A DNA stretch of 64,000 nucleotides from DASUKM01 sp036278735 (GTDB lineage Bacteria; Acidobacteriota; Vicinamibacteria; Vicinamibacterales; 2-12-FULL-66-21), in NCBI GenBank assembly GCA_036278735.1, contig DASUKM010000043.1, positions 1 through 64,000 on the forward strand, given 5' to 3'. The position numbers were made by a program, and so were the translations under genes. The notes below the pieces were generated by a model, which saw only the letters and a program-made list of their open reading frames with translations, was not told the DNA's origin and did no database searches. Positions 1-8,114 of this stretch are shown here, in pieces (the first letter of the stretch is position 1; each line of letters opens with the position of its first letter).

Positions 1-298
1 ACACGGTGAGCGCGAGGCCGAGCGCCCGCGCGGCGAACGCGAGCGCCCGGCCGTGATTGCCGGCCGAGGCGGTGACGAGCGGCGGCGGACGGTGTTCCCC
101 CGCCGCGTCGAGCACGCGAAGCGCCGCGTTGAAGGCGCCCCGAATCTTGTAGGAACTCGTCGGCTGGACGACCTCGAGCTTCAGGTGGACGTCGGCGTGC
201 GCCTCGCGCGACAGCCAGTCGGATCGGCGCAGCGGCGTCGCCGCGACATGGCGCCGGATGCGCTCCCGGGCCGCGTGGATGTCGTCGAGCGTGATCAG
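1..298 (-). CDS. PLP-dependent threonine/serine dehydratase, N-terminal part (runs off the window)
   Basis: The reverse strand reads as the first ~99 residues of a fold-type II PLP enzyme of the threonine dehydratase/serine racemase family, which deaminates or racemises L-Thr/L-Ser. The motif SSYKIRGAFNA holds the Schiff-base lysine (about residue 51), and TASAGNHGRALAFAA is the glycine-rich segment that follows it. The gene is cut by the left window edge. The frame has no ATG, GTG or TTG near the expected N-terminus, so I placed the start at a CTG that overlaps the stop of the upstream receiver-like gene. That start is uncertain and translational coupling is likely. Substrate cannot be decided from this fragment. 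Confidence 0.85.
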   Translation of the reverse strand, partial: MITLDDIHAARERIRRHVAATPLRRSDWLSREAHADVHLKLEVVQPTSSYKIRGAFNAALRVLDAAGEHRPPPLVTASAGNHGRALAFAARALGLALTV

Positions 299-660
299 GG
301 GCGTGCGGGGTCGGCGGCGCGCAGGATGTCGGCGAGCCGTCCGGCAAAGGCCGAGCGCGGCAGGACCTCGTCGGCCCCGGCGGCGCGCGCGGCGGCAATC
401 AGATCCGTGTGGACGTGCGACGCGAAGCCGATCGTCCGCACGCCCGCCGCGTCGGCGTCCCGCTTGAGGGCCGCGATCGTGGCGAGCGGATCCGCCTTGA
501 TGCTGTTCAGGTCGAAGATGGCCAGCGTCGGCCGCAGCGCCCGCGCCTGCGCCAGGATGTCGTCCGGCGTTCGCGCGAACCGCACGTCGATCCCCAGCCC
601 CTTGGCCGTCGCCCGGATCTTGGAGCTGAAGAGCAAGTCGTCGACGGCGGCCAGAATCAT
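295..660 (-). CDS. Receiver-like (REC) single-domain protein
   Basis: This 121-residue protein has the alternating beta/alpha pattern of a CheY-type receiver and nothing else. An acidic pair (VDD) sits near residue 5 and a candidate phospho-acceptor aspartate lies in LAIFDLN. The conserved lysine of strand 5 appears to be replaced by arginine (VLPRS), so phospho-signalling may be altered. An ATG exists 15 codons upstream, but I chose 660 because a TATGAT box lies exactly six bases before it, as at other leaderless genes here. It overlaps the dehydratase start by a few bases, so the two are probably one operon. No histidine kinase is nearby. Confidence 0.7.
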   Translation of the reverse strand: MILAAVDDLLFSSKIRATAKGLGIDVRFARTPDDILAQARALRPTLAIFDLNSIKADPLATIAALKRDADAAGVRTIGFASHVHTDLIAAARAAGADEVLPRSAFAGRLADILRAADPARP

Positions 661-666
661 GCGGTG

Positions 667-672
667 ATCATA
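667..672 (-). promoter_or_regulatory. -10 box (TATGAT) of the receiver-like gene
   Basis: TATGAT on the minus strand ends six bases before the ATG at 660. That spacing predicts transcription starting at or next to the start codon. No good -35 is seen. Confidence 0.4.
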
Positions 673-698
673 GTATGGATGAAGGATGGTGGAGGAAG

Positions 699-1352
699 GT
701 GTCATCCCTGATTCTCGAACGGGCCGCTGTCGCCCCCTTTTTCAAGAACGGCTTCGTCCTCGGATGCGAGGAGACGCGTAAAGGGGTCATCATCGACCCC
801 GGCGACGAAGTGGACGAACTCCTCGAGGCCGTCGGCCGCCATGGGCTCACGATCGAGTACATCCTGCTGACGCACGCGCATCTCGACCACATCACGGGGG
901 TCGCGCGCGCGAAGGAGCAGACGGGAGCGGCCGTCGGGCTCCACGAGGACGACAACTTTCTGTACGAGGCGATCGTGCAGCAGGGGATTGCCTTCGGCTT
1001 CCGCGTGCAGAAGCAGCCGCCGGTCGACTTCTTCTACGACGGCGCGGGGCCGTGGCGGTTCGGGCGCTACGAGGTCCACGTGCACCACACGCCGGGCCAC
1101 TGCCCGGGCGGCGTCTGCCTTGCCGTCAACCGCGAGGGAGACGCGCGCGCGACGCTGTTCGTCGGCGACACGCTGTTTGCGGGATCGATCGGCCGCACCG
1201 ATTTGCCGGGAGGGGACACCGACACGCTGCTGCGCTCGATTCGCGGCGTGCTCTTCGCGTTTCCCGACGAGACGCCCGTCCACTCGGGCCATGGCCCCGA
1301 GACGACCATCGGCCAGGAGAAGCGGACGAATCCGTTCCTGACGGGCAGCTAG
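699..1352 (+). CDS. MBL-fold metallo-hydrolase (GloB/YcbL-like)
   Basis: A metallo-beta-lactamase-fold hydrolase of about 217 residues, similar in plan to hydroxyacylglutathione hydrolases and YcbL. The metal ligands are all visible: THAHLDH, HHTPGHCPGG, FVGDTLF and the final HSGHG. It is probably a cytoplasmic thioesterase-type hydrolase; the true substrate is unknown. I prefer the GTG at 699 because family members begin close to the ILERAAVAP segment and a GGAGG lies just upstream, although its spacing is short. An in-frame ATG at 675 is the alternative. The gene diverges from the receiver-like gene. Confidence 0.85.
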   Translation: MSSLILERAAVAPFFKNGFVLGCEETRKGVIIDPGDEVDELLEAVGRHGLTIEYILLTHAHLDHITGVARAKEQTGAAVGLHEDDNFLYEAIVQQGIAFGFRVQKQPPVDFFYDGAGPWRFGRYEVHVHHTPGHCPGGVCLAVNREGDARATLFVGDTLFAGSIGRTDLPGGDTDTLLRSIRGVLFAFPDETPVHSGHGPETTIGQEKRTNPFLTGS

Positions 1353-1485
1353 TGGACCGTCCCCTACGAATCGGCAGCGCGCACGACCCGCTACGGGCGC
1401 GTTACATTCGATCGATACGGCCCATTAGGCCCGCCAGCCAACACCGGGGCTGTTCGCGGACGGACCCGCAATCCGCGTCTGATGT

Positions 1486-1779
1486 CTAACTGACGCGCTC
1501 GACGCTCAGTTCCACGCGTCCCACGCCGAGCCGGTCGCCCGCCTTCAGCATCGCCCGCGACACGCGCTCGCCGTTCACGAACGTGCCGTTCGTGCTCTCC
1601 AGATCGATCACTTCGAGTTCGGCGGCGCCGGCCGTCAGGCGGCAGTGCAGCCGCGAGACCAGCGCCGCCTCGACGATGAAGTCGGCGCGCGGCGCGCGGC
1701 CGACCGTCTTGATGTTGCCGGGCAGAATGCGAAACGTGAACGGCGCCTCGGCGTCTTCAGCGGTCTTCAGCACCCACAT
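1486..1779 (-). CDS. FHA-domain protein
   Basis: A 97-residue protein that is a single forkhead-associated domain, a phosphothreonine-peptide reader. Diagnostic residues are present: TVGRAPRADF, the VSRLHCRL serine/histidine segment, and STNGTFVNGERV. It begins three bases after the stop of the secreted hydrolase on the same strand, so the two are co-transcribed. There is no fused kinase or secretion domain; it presumably docks to a Ser/Thr-phosphorylated partner encoded elsewhere. Confidence 0.9.
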   Translation of the reverse strand: MWVLKTAEDAEAPFTFRILPGNIKTVGRAPRADFIVEAALVSRLHCRLTAGAAELEVIDLESTNGTFVNGERVSRAMLKAGDRLGVGRVELSVERVS

Positions 1780-1782
1780 GCG

Positions 1783-3432
1783 TCACCAGATCCTCTTCAG
1801 CCAGTCCACGATCGCGGCCGCCACCTTCGGGCTGATGGTCTTGTCGGCGAGCTGGCTGTACTCGGACATCTCGCCGGTCGTCGCGGGCACGAGCAGGTGA
1901 TTGATGCCGGGAATGTGCACCACGTCGGAGGGCGGCCCCTTCTTGCGCCCCTTCGCAAGCTGGCCGAGCGCGTCGGCCTGCGACGGCGGCACCTCCGTGT
2001 CGAGATCCCCCTGGATGACGAGCACCGGCTGCTTCGTCTTCGGCAGCACCTTTGCCGGATCGAACAGCAGCAGGCTGCGGAACCACGGCGTGTCCGCCTG
2101 CTTGCGCAGGTTCGCGGGAATCCCTTCCCACCCCTTGCCGGACACGACCGCCGCCTGGATCTTCTTCTGCAGATCGATCTTCGCCTGCTTGTCGGCGTCC
2201 GGGATCTTCATCGTGTCCAGCAGATGTTGCTGCTGCCTCAGGAGCAGATCGGCACCGGTCGATCCGGGCGTGGCGATCAGGATGACCGCGTCGACGTCCT
2301 TCTTCTCGCGCGCCGCCGCAATCATCGCGATCGCGCCGCCTTCGCTGTGGCCCGCCAGCGCCACGTGCCGGTCGTCGACGTCGTCGCGATCCCGCAGCCA
2401 TTTCAGCGCGGCGAGGGCGTCGTCGGCGTAGTCGTCGAGCGTGGCCGTCTCGGTGCGGCCGCCGCTCTGGCCTCCGCCGCGCTTGTCGTAGCGGAGCACG
2501 ACGTAGCCGGCGTCGGCCAGCGCGCGGGCGAGCTGGGCGAAGATGGCGATCCCGGCGACCGTTTCGTCGCGATCGATCGGGCCGGCGCCGCCGATGAGCA
2601 GGATGGCGGGATAGCGGAGCCGGCCGGTGCCCGGCGGCGTCGTGATCGTGCCCGCCAGGTTGAAGCCGTTGGCGGGAATCGTGACGTCGGCGTCGGTCGG
2701 GTTTCGGACCGTAATCGGCCGCGTGCCAACCCCTGACGCGTCGTTGCGCACGACGGCGAGGCCGACCGACGGAAGATCGACGCGAACGAGCCGCGCGTGC
2801 GCGTCGACCACGATCGAGGCGTCGAGCGGCCCGCCGGGGTTCTGGAACGTGACGTCGAAGCGCTGCGCCTCGATCGCGCCGCCGGAATTCTTCAGCGTTT
2901 CCGGCGTGACCGTCCGAACCGTCAGGCGGATCTCCGATTGCGGGGCCACGTAGATCGGCAGCGTGTCCCCTGCCTTCGTCACCGAGAGGCGCGCGGCGAG
3001 CGCTTCGTAGCCGGCGTAGAAGCTGTTCGGGAGCACGATCGTGCCCGCCGAGATTTGATCGTTCTTGCTCGTCGTGACGTCGTTCTTCGTGATCTCGTTG
3101 ATCGCCGTCGTCATCGCGAACGACGTGGCCAGGCGGAAGCTGTCGGTGCCCGCGGTGGCCTCGATCCGCAGATCGATCGGCTGCCAGTCGGGCGAGTACC
3201 GCATCTCGAACTGGTTGACGGTGAGGTTCAGCGGCGCCCCGGAATGGCCGGTGGAGGTAATCGTCCAGCCGGTCGACGCGCGCGCCAGCATCACCTGCTC
3301 GGTCCCGATGAGCGTCCCCTTGAAGAAGACGTTGAACACCGCGGGACCCGGTTCCGGCTGCGGCACCGCCTGGGCCGGCGCGGCCGCCAGAGCGACGGCA
3401 AGCAGCACGGTACAATGAAGCAGAGGAAGCAT
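1783..3432 (-). CDS. Secreted alpha/beta hydrolase with N-terminal beta domain
   Basis: A 549-residue exported hydrolase. It starts with a clear signal peptide (a hydrophobic run ending AAAPAQA). The first half (about residues 30-240) looks like an all-beta domain of unknown function, and the C-terminal half is an alpha/beta hydrolase of the serine aminopeptidase/dienelactone hydrolase type. The nucleophile elbow is GHSEGG, the acid is likely in QGDLDTEVP and the histidine in IPGINHLL. The substrate is probably a peptide or ester in the periplasm. The ATG at 3432 is supported by a TATTCT box six bases upstream. It heads an operon with the FHA gene. Confidence 0.85.
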   Translation of the reverse strand: MLPLLHCTVLLAVALAAAPAQAVPQPEPGPAVFNVFFKGTLIGTEQVMLARASTGWTITSTGHSGAPLNLTVNQFEMRYSPDWQPIDLRIEATAGTDSFRLATSFAMTTAINEITKNDVTTSKNDQISAGTIVLPNSFYAGYEALAARLSVTKAGDTLPIYVAPQSEIRLTVRTVTPETLKNSGGAIEAQRFDVTFQNPGGPLDASIVVDAHARLVRVDLPSVGLAVVRNDASGVGTRPITVRNPTDADVTIPANGFNLAGTITTPPGTGRLRYPAILLIGGAGPIDRDETVAGIAIFAQLARALADAGYVVLRYDKRGGGQSGGRTETATLDDYADDALAALKWLRDRDDVDDRHVALAGHSEGGAIAMIAAAREKKDVDAVILIATPGSTGADLLLRQQQHLLDTMKIPDADKQAKIDLQKKIQAAVVSGKGWEGIPANLRKQADTPWFRSLLLFDPAKVLPKTKQPVLVIQGDLDTEVPPSQADALGQLAKGRKKGPPSDVVHIPGINHLLVPATTGEMSEYSQLADKTISPKVAAAIVDWLKRIW

Positions 3433-4431
3433 GTGGCAAGAATAGCAGCTAACGCGTATTCCGCACTCCGCACCGGCGCCGGCATCGTCGATCGATCGGA
3501 CGTGGCGCACTTGATCGTGAGGGGCGCCGACCGCCGCGCCTGGCTTCAGGGGATGCTGACCAACGACGTGGCGGCGCTCGTGCCCGGCCGCGGCTGTTAC
3601 GCGGCGATGCTGACGGCGCAGGGACGGATGATTACCGACATGCGCGTGCTGGAGCTGGGAGACGCGCTGCTGCTCGACCTGCCCGCGTCGACAGCGGCGG
3701 GCGTCCGAACGCACCTGGATCGGCTGATCTTCAGCGAAGACGTCCGGATCGAGGACGAGACGGCGGCGTGGGCGGAACTCGGCGTGTACGGGCCCGATGC
3801 CGCGGCGGTCGTGGCGAGCGCGTTGTCGATTCCCGCGAGCGATCTCGCCGCGTTCGACGTCTACCAGAACATGCGCGTGGCGTTCGGAGGGGTGCCGCTC
3901 GTCGTGATTGGCAGCGACGAGGCCGGGGTGCGCGGGTTCGATCTGGTGTTCGATCGCGGTCGCGCCGCGACGATCGCGCAGGCGCTGACCGCGGCTGGCG
4001 GCGTCGAGGTGGACGCCGCCACGGCGGAGGGGGTCCGCATCGAGGCCGGACGTCCACGCTTCGGCGTCGACATGGACACCGACACGATTCCGCTCGAGGC
4101 CGGGATCGACGAGCGCGCGATCTCGCGCACGAAGGGCTGCTATGTCGGGCAGGAAGTGATCATCCGGGTGCTCGACCGCGGCCACGGCCGCGTGGCGAAG
4201 CGTCTGGTCGGTCTGGCATTCGATGCCGGTTCCGAGCCCCCCTCGCCCGGCGACGTCGTGCAGAGCGCGGACCGCGCGGTGGGGCGCATCACGAGCGCGG
4301 CGCTTTCTCCCGCGCTCGAGAAACCGATCGCGCTCGGCTACGTCCAGCGCGACTTCACGTCGCCCGGCACGCCCGTCGAGGTCGGATCCTCGCATCTTCG
4401 CGCGATGGTCTCGGGGCTGCCGTTCGTATAG
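3433..4431 (+). CDS. ygfZ: YgfZ-family folate-binding / iron-sulfur protein repair factor
   Basis: A GcvT-like tetrahydrofolate-binding protein of 332 residues, the usual length for YgfZ/COG0354, which helps maintain certain iron-sulfur enzymes. The family signature KGCYVGQEVI is intact with its conserved cysteine. The C-terminal barrel typical of the family follows. I chose GTG at 3433, preceded by an AGAGGAAG Shine-Dalgarno and by a TACAAT box at 3411-3416. An ATG at 3415 is possible but would overlap that box and the divergent hydrolase. Its neighbour on the other strand starts one base away, so the two promoters overlap coding DNA. Confidence 0.9.
   Translation: MARIAANAYSALRTGAGIVDRSDVAHLIVRGADRRAWLQGMLTNDVAALVPGRGCYAAMLTAQGRMITDMRVLELGDALLLDLPASTAAGVRTHLDRLIFSEDVRIEDETAAWAELGVYGPDAAAVVASALSIPASDLAAFDVYQNMRVAFGGVPLVVIGSDEAGVRGFDLVFDRGRAATIAQALTAAGGVEVDAATAEGVRIEAGRPRFGVDMDTDTIPLEAGIDERAISRTKGCYVGQEVIIRVLDRGHGRVAKRLVGLAFDAGSEPPSPGDVVQSADRAVGRITSAALSPALEKPIALGYVQRDFTSPGTPVEVGSSHLRAMVSGLPFV
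3439..3444 (-). promoter_or_regulatory. -10 box (TATTCT) of the secreted hydrolase
   Basis: TATTCT on the minus strand ends six bases before the ATG at 3432, the leaderless spacing seen elsewhere in the window. It lies inside the 5' end of the divergent ygfZ-like gene. Confidence 0.4.
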
Positions 4432-4448
4432 CGGAAGTTCCGGGTTGC

Positions 4449-4483
4449 GGTTCGGTAGTGCGTCACAGACGCACTACCGAACC
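4449..4483. terminator. Strong intergenic hairpin between convergent genes
   Basis: A perfect 16-bp stem (arms 4449-4464 and 4468-4483) closes on the three-base loop ACA, between the convergent ygfZ-like and mutT-like genes. It lacks a U-tract on either side, so it may act as a bidirectional stem or be a REP-type palindrome rather than a classical terminator. Confidence 0.55.
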
Positions 4484-4538
4484 CCCGAACCCGAACCCGA
4501 CCCGGAACCCTGAACCCTGAACCCCGAACCCCGAACCG
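4481..4538. repeat. Degenerate GAACCC/TGAACCC heptamer tract
   Basis: A run of units such as CGAACCC, GGAACCC and TGAACCC with period 6-7. Related tracts recur at 11614-11646, 21361-21447 and 56718-56763, always between genes. Confidence 0.75.
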
Positions 4539-4545
4539 TCGTTGT

Positions 4546-4938
4546 TCACCCCCGAAGCATCCGAATCAACGCCGCGTCGGCCGGCGGGAACGGGAGCGCG
4601 TCGAAGTCGTCGCGCGAAATCCAGCGCATCTCTTGTCCGAGTCGTGGATGCGGATCCTGCTCCAGGCGGCACGCGAAGAAGTGCAGATCGACCTGGCGGT
4701 CCGGGTAATCGTGATGAACGTGCAGCAGTTCCGCACCGACTGTCGCCGGCGCGCCCAGTTCTTCGTCGATCTCGCGGATCAGGCACGCCTCGAGCGTTTC
4801 GCCCGGCTCGCACTTCCCGCCGGGGAATTCCCAACACCCTTCCAGGTGCGTGCCGTGGAGCCGCCGCGTGATCAGAAATCGCCCCTCGCGTTCGACGACC
4901 GCGGCCGCGACGACGAGCGTGCGGTCAGGGGCGTTCAT
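4546..4938 (-). CDS. MutT-like NUDIX hydrolase
   Basis: A 130-residue NUDIX enzyme with a complete Nudix box (GGKCEPGETLEACLIREIDE followed by ELG), so it should hydrolyse a nucleoside triphosphate, most likely 8-oxo-dGTP. The substrate is inferred from length and from its overlap with mutY. Its start overlaps the mutY 3' end by 14 bases on the same strand, implying translational coupling. Together they would sanitise the pool and repair A:8-oxoG mispairs. Confidence 0.9.
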   Translation of the reverse strand: MNAPDRTLVVAAAVVEREGRFLITRRLHGTHLEGCWEFPGGKCEPGETLEACLIREIDEELGAPATVGAELLHVHHDYPDRQVDLHFFACRLEQDPHPRLGQEMRWISRDDFDALPFPPADAALIRMLRG

Positions 4939-5644
4939 GATCCGGGTTGAACGGGAAGGCGGCGCAGCCGCGCGCCATCGGGCACACGAGGCATTTCGGC
5001 TTGCGCGCCACGCAGAGCGTCGCGCCGAAATCCATCAGCGCCTGATTGAAGTCGAATACGTGGCGGCGCGGCAGGACCATGCGGGAGATCTCCCACAGCC
5101 GGCGCTTCATCGCGTGCGCCTTTGGGTCGCCGCGGCCCACGAACACGCGAAACAGCACGCGCGCCACGTTCGTGTCGAGGATCGCCTCGCGCTGGCCGAA
5201 CGCGAAGCTGAGGACCGCCCCCGCCGTGTACTCGCCGACCCCCTTGAACGATCGCAGCGTCTCGCCGTCCGACGGCAGTTCGCCGCCGTACCGTTCGACC
5301 GATTCACGAGCGATCGCGTGCAGCCGGCGCGGCCTGACGTTGTACCCGAGCGGATACCACGCGCGCGTCACTTCCTCGACCGGCGCGGCCGCGAGCGCCG
5401 TGAGTGTGGGATAGCGATCGAGCCATTCGTGATACTTCGGCAGCACGCGGTCCACCTGCGTCTGCTGCAGCATCACCTCCGACACGAGAATCCGGTACGG
5501 ATCGCGCGTCTCGCGCCAGGGCAGATCCCGTCCGTATCGGCGATACCAGTCGAGCAGCCGCCGCCTGAACCGCTGCCGTTGTGCCGCGGGAATCCCTGTC
5601 GCTGTCGGCGCCGCGCGCTTTCCCCGTCTCGTTGTCGAAGGCAA
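4925..5644 (-). CDS. mutY: A/G-specific adenine glycosylase, short form without C-terminal NUDIX-like domain
   Basis: A DNA glycosylase of the HhH-GPD family that removes adenine opposite 8-oxoguanine. The segment SEVMLQQTQVDRV carries the catalytic glutamate, FKGVGEYTAGAV is the helix-hairpin-helix, and ILDTNVARV carries the catalytic aspartate. Four cysteines in C-x6-C-x2-C-x5-C form the [4Fe-4S] loop. At 239 residues it stops just after the cluster and lacks the C-terminal domain of about 120 residues that reads 8-oxoG in Escherichia coli MutY. The start is a TTG with no in-frame ATG or GTG nearby, so the N-terminus is approximate. Confidence 0.9.
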   Translation of the reverse strand: MPSTTRRGKRAAPTATGIPAAQRQRFRRRLLDWYRRYGRDLPWRETRDPYRILVSEVMLQQTQVDRVLPKYHEWLDRYPTLTALAAAPVEEVTRAWYPLGYNVRPRRLHAIARESVERYGGELPSDGETLRSFKGVGEYTAGAVLSFAFGQREAILDTNVARVLFRVFVGRGDPKAHAMKRRLWEISRMVLPRRHVFDFNQALMDFGATLCVARKPKCLVCPMARGCAAFPFNPDHERP

Positions 5645-5665
5645 ATGGACCTCGACCCCTGACCC

Positions 5666-5671
5666 TATAAT
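5666..5671 (+). promoter_or_regulatory. Consensus -10 box TATAAT of the adenosyltransferase gene
   Basis: A perfect TATAAT ends eight bases before the ATG at 5680. The GGAGG between box and start would then lie at or before the transcription start. Confidence 0.5.
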
Positions 5672-5679
5672 CGGAGGCC

Positions 5680-6252
5680 ATGAAAATCTACACGAAGACC
5701 GGTGATCACGGCCAAACCGCTCTCTTCGACGGCACCCGCGTGCCGAAATCCGACCCTCGCGTCTCGACGTACGGCGACGTCGACGAGTTGAACGCCTGGC
5801 TGGGTTTTGCGCTCGCGTTCATCACGGATGCCGACCTGGTCGAGATGCTTCGGCAGATCCAGCGCGATCTGTTCGCGCTCGGGGCGCGGCTGGCGGACCC
5901 GCGGCACCGGATCGCCGAGCGCGTGTCGAAGGCGGCCGTGACCGGCGAAGACGTCGCGCGGCTCGAGGGGTGGATCGACAGGCTCGAAGAGGAGCTGCCG
6001 CCGCTGCGGCGGTTCATTCTGGCGGGCGGATCCCAGGGAGGGGCGGCGCTTCATGTCGCGCGTACCGTGTGCCGCCGGGCCGAACGGGCGATCGTCGCCC
6101 TCGTTGAATCCAATGAGCCCAGCCACACCAAGGAGCCCGGCGCGCCCGCCGACCCGGAGCTGCTGATCTACGTGAATCGTCTGTCGGACCTGCTGTTCGT
6201 CATGGCGCGCGCGGCCAGCCATCGCGCCGGGGCGCCTGAGCTCGAGTGGTGA
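5680..6252 (+). CDS. PduO-type cob(I)alamin adenosyltransferase
   Basis: A 190-residue ATP:corrinoid adenosyltransferase that makes adenosylcobalamin. The N-terminal KIYTKTGDHGQTALFDGTRV is the PduO-family ATP-binding signature, and STYGDVDELNAWLG and the R-x-x-E helix (CRRAERAIVAL) match the family. The ATG is unambiguous. It overlaps the next gene, hpnC, by seven bases, an unexpected operon partner that suggests compact packing rather than a shared pathway. No riboswitch fits in the short upstream gap. Confidence 0.95.
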   Translation: MKIYTKTGDHGQTALFDGTRVPKSDPRVSTYGDVDELNAWLGFALAFITDADLVEMLRQIQRDLFALGARLADPRHRIAERVSKAAVTGEDVARLEGWIDRLEEELPPLRRFILAGGSQGGAALHVARTVCRRAERAIVALVESNEPSHTKEPGAPADPELLIYVNRLSDLLFVMARAASHRAGAPELEW

Positions 6253-7121
6253 CCGTCGCCGACGCGTACGCCTGGTGCGAGCGCCTGGCGCGGGAACACT
6301 ACGAAAACTTTCCGGTCGCATCGAAGCTGGTGCCGGCGGCGATGCGTCCGCATATCGCCGCGATCTACGCGTTTGCGCGCGGCGCCGACGACCTCGCCGA
6401 CGAAGGCGATCGTCCCCCGGCCGAGCGGCTGCGGCTGCTGGACGCCTGGTCCTCGCGCCTGCACGCGGCGGTGCGCGGCGAGTTCCCGGACGGCCCGGAG
6501 CAGCCGGTGTTCGTCGCGCTCGCCGACACGATCCGCACGCGCGCCCTGCCCGTGTCGTTGTTCGAGGACCTGTTGAGCGCGTTTCGCCAGGACGTCATCG
6601 TCACGCGATACGACACGTGGGCGGATCTGCTCGATTACTGCCGGCGCTCGGCCAACCCCGTCGGTCGCCTTGTACTGCGGGTCGCCGGCTGCGCGACCCC
6701 CCAACGGGACGCCTCCTCTGACGGCCTCTGCACGGCGCTGCAATTGACGAACTTCTGGCAGGATCTCGATCGGGACTGGCACAAGGGACGGCTGTATGTG
6801 CCTCGCGAACTGTGGCAGCCGGCGGGTGCGTACGAAGACGATCTGGAACGTTCGTGCATGACGGGCGCCTGGCAGATGGCGCTCGGCGGCGCGGCGTCGC
6901 GAACGCGGGCGCTGTTCGAGGCAGGGCGGCTCGTCTGCGACGAGGTGCCCGGCCGGCTGCGATGGGAGCTGCGCGCCACGTGGATCGGCGGCATGCGCGT
7001 GCTCGAGCGCCTGGAGCACGCCGGATTCGACGTGTTCGCCGCGCGTCCGCACCTCGGGGCGGCCGATGCGCCGCCGCTGCTGTGGCGTCTGCTCACGTGG
7101 CGCCGCGGCCCGCAGCGATAG
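6246..7121 (+). CDS. hpnC: HpnC-type squalene/phytoene synthase family enzyme (hydroxysqualene synthase)
   Basis: A trans-isoprenyl diphosphate synthase-like enzyme of 291 residues. HYENFPVASKLVP near the N-terminus is typical of HpnC, which converts presqualene diphosphate to hydroxysqualene. The two aspartate-rich motifs are ARGADDLADEGD and QLTNFWQDLDRDWHKG. The start is GTG, overlapping the preceding stop. HpnD follows downstream, and HpnE lies 7 kb away on the other strand. The product would feed hopanoid or other triterpenoid synthesis, although no squalene-hopene cyclase lies in the window. Confidence 0.9.
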   Translation: MVTVADAYAWCERLAREHYENFPVASKLVPAAMRPHIAAIYAFARGADDLADEGDRPPAERLRLLDAWSSRLHAAVRGEFPDGPEQPVFVALADTIRTRALPVSLFEDLLSAFRQDVIVTRYDTWADLLDYCRRSANPVGRLVLRVAGCATPQRDASSDGLCTALQLTNFWQDLDRDWHKGRLYVPRELWQPAGAYEDDLERSCMTGAWQMALGGAASRTRALFEAGRLVCDEVPGRLRWELRATWIGGMRVLERLEHAGFDVFAARPHLGAADAPPLLWRLLTWRRGPQR

Positions 7122-7204
7122 CGCCCGCCGCTGAACACCCCGTCGATCTGTCTCGCCAGCCCTCCCGGTCCGCGGCGTTCCGATTAAGATTGATCGCGCC
7201 CGCG

Positions 7205-8035
7205 ATGAGGGACACCAACTTCTACTATTCGTTCCTCGTGCTGCCGGCGGAGAAGCGGCGCGCGATCGTGGCGGTCTGGGACTTCTGCCGCGCGGTCGAC
7301 GATGCGGTGGACGAAGCGCCGGCGGATGCGGCAGCGGGAGAAATCGCGCGATGGCGCGCGGAGGTGGCGCGGTGCTTCGGCGGCGGGTCGCCGGAAACGC
7401 CGCAGGGACGCGCGCTCGCACCGTGGATCCCGCGCTTCAACCTGCCGCGCGCCGCCTTCGACGCGCTCGTCGAGGGGGTCGAGATGGATCTGGGCGCACG
7501 CCGCTACGCGACGTTCGGCGACCTCCGCGAGTACTGCCTGCGCGTCGCCTCTGCGGTGGGCCTGATGTGCATCGAAATCTTCGGCTACCAGCAGCCGGGC
7601 ACGCGCCAGTACGCGATCGATCTCGGCGTGGCGCTGCAATTGACCAACGTGCTGCGCGACGTGCCCGGCGATCTGGCGCGCGGGCGCGTGTACCTGCCGC
7701 AGGAGGATTTCGCGCGCTTCGGCTGCCGGGAAGCGGATCTCGCTGCCGAAGTCGCCGCGCGCGGCGGCGGCGTGCGGTCCGCCGCCGTCCGTCGCCTGCT
7801 CGCGTTCCAGGCGCAGCGCGCGCGCGAGTACTACGACCGCGCCGCCGCGGAGCTGCCGGGGCCGGACGCCCGACGCCTCGTGGCCGCGCAGATCATGGGC
7901 GCCATTTACCGCGCAATCCTCGATCGCATCGAGGCCTCCGGCTTCGACGTCTTCTCGCAGCCGACCCGCCTCTCCCGCCCGCGCCGCGCCGCCATCGCCG
8001 CGCACACCTGGCTGCGCGCCGCGATCCGCCGCTGA
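7205..8035 (+). CDS. hpnD: HpnD-type presqualene diphosphate synthase
   Basis: A 276-residue squalene/phytoene synthase family member. It condenses two farnesyl diphosphates to presqualene diphosphate in the three-enzyme bacterial route. The first metal-binding motif is DFCRAVDDAVDE and the second is QLTNVLRDVPGDLARGRVYLP; the N-terminus NFYYSFLVLPAEKR is typical of the subfamily. The ATG at 7205 fits the family length. It follows hpnC after 83 bases. The frame stays open far upstream, but that extension has no homology I recognise. Confidence 0.9.
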   Translation: MRDTNFYYSFLVLPAEKRRAIVAVWDFCRAVDDAVDEAPADAAAGEIARWRAEVARCFGGGSPETPQGRALAPWIPRFNLPRAAFDALVEGVEMDLGARRYATFGDLREYCLRVASAVGLMCIEIFGYQQPGTRQYAIDLGVALQLTNVLRDVPGDLARGRVYLPQEDFARFGCREADLAAEVAARGGGVRSAAVRRLLAFQAQRAREYYDRAAAELPGPDARRLVAAQIMGAIYRAILDRIEASGFDVFSQPTRLSRPRRAAIAAHTWLRAAIRR

Positions 8036-8114
8036 GCGCACGTCACGCAGGCAGAGGCTGCGTTGACCGGCGCCGGCCGCCATGCGATCCGGCCTTCCGC
8101 GATAGTCGTGGCGG

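Noticed and set aside
1353..1485. Possible tRNA or small RNA between the metallo-hydrolase and the FHA gene
   Set aside because: No cloverleaf, no T-loop consensus and no promoter/terminator pair could be drawn.
1757..3439. Arg-rich minus-strand open frame overlapping the secreted hydrolase
   Set aside because: The neighbouring frame gives the hydrolase with signal peptide and catalytic triad; this one has random-looking composition.
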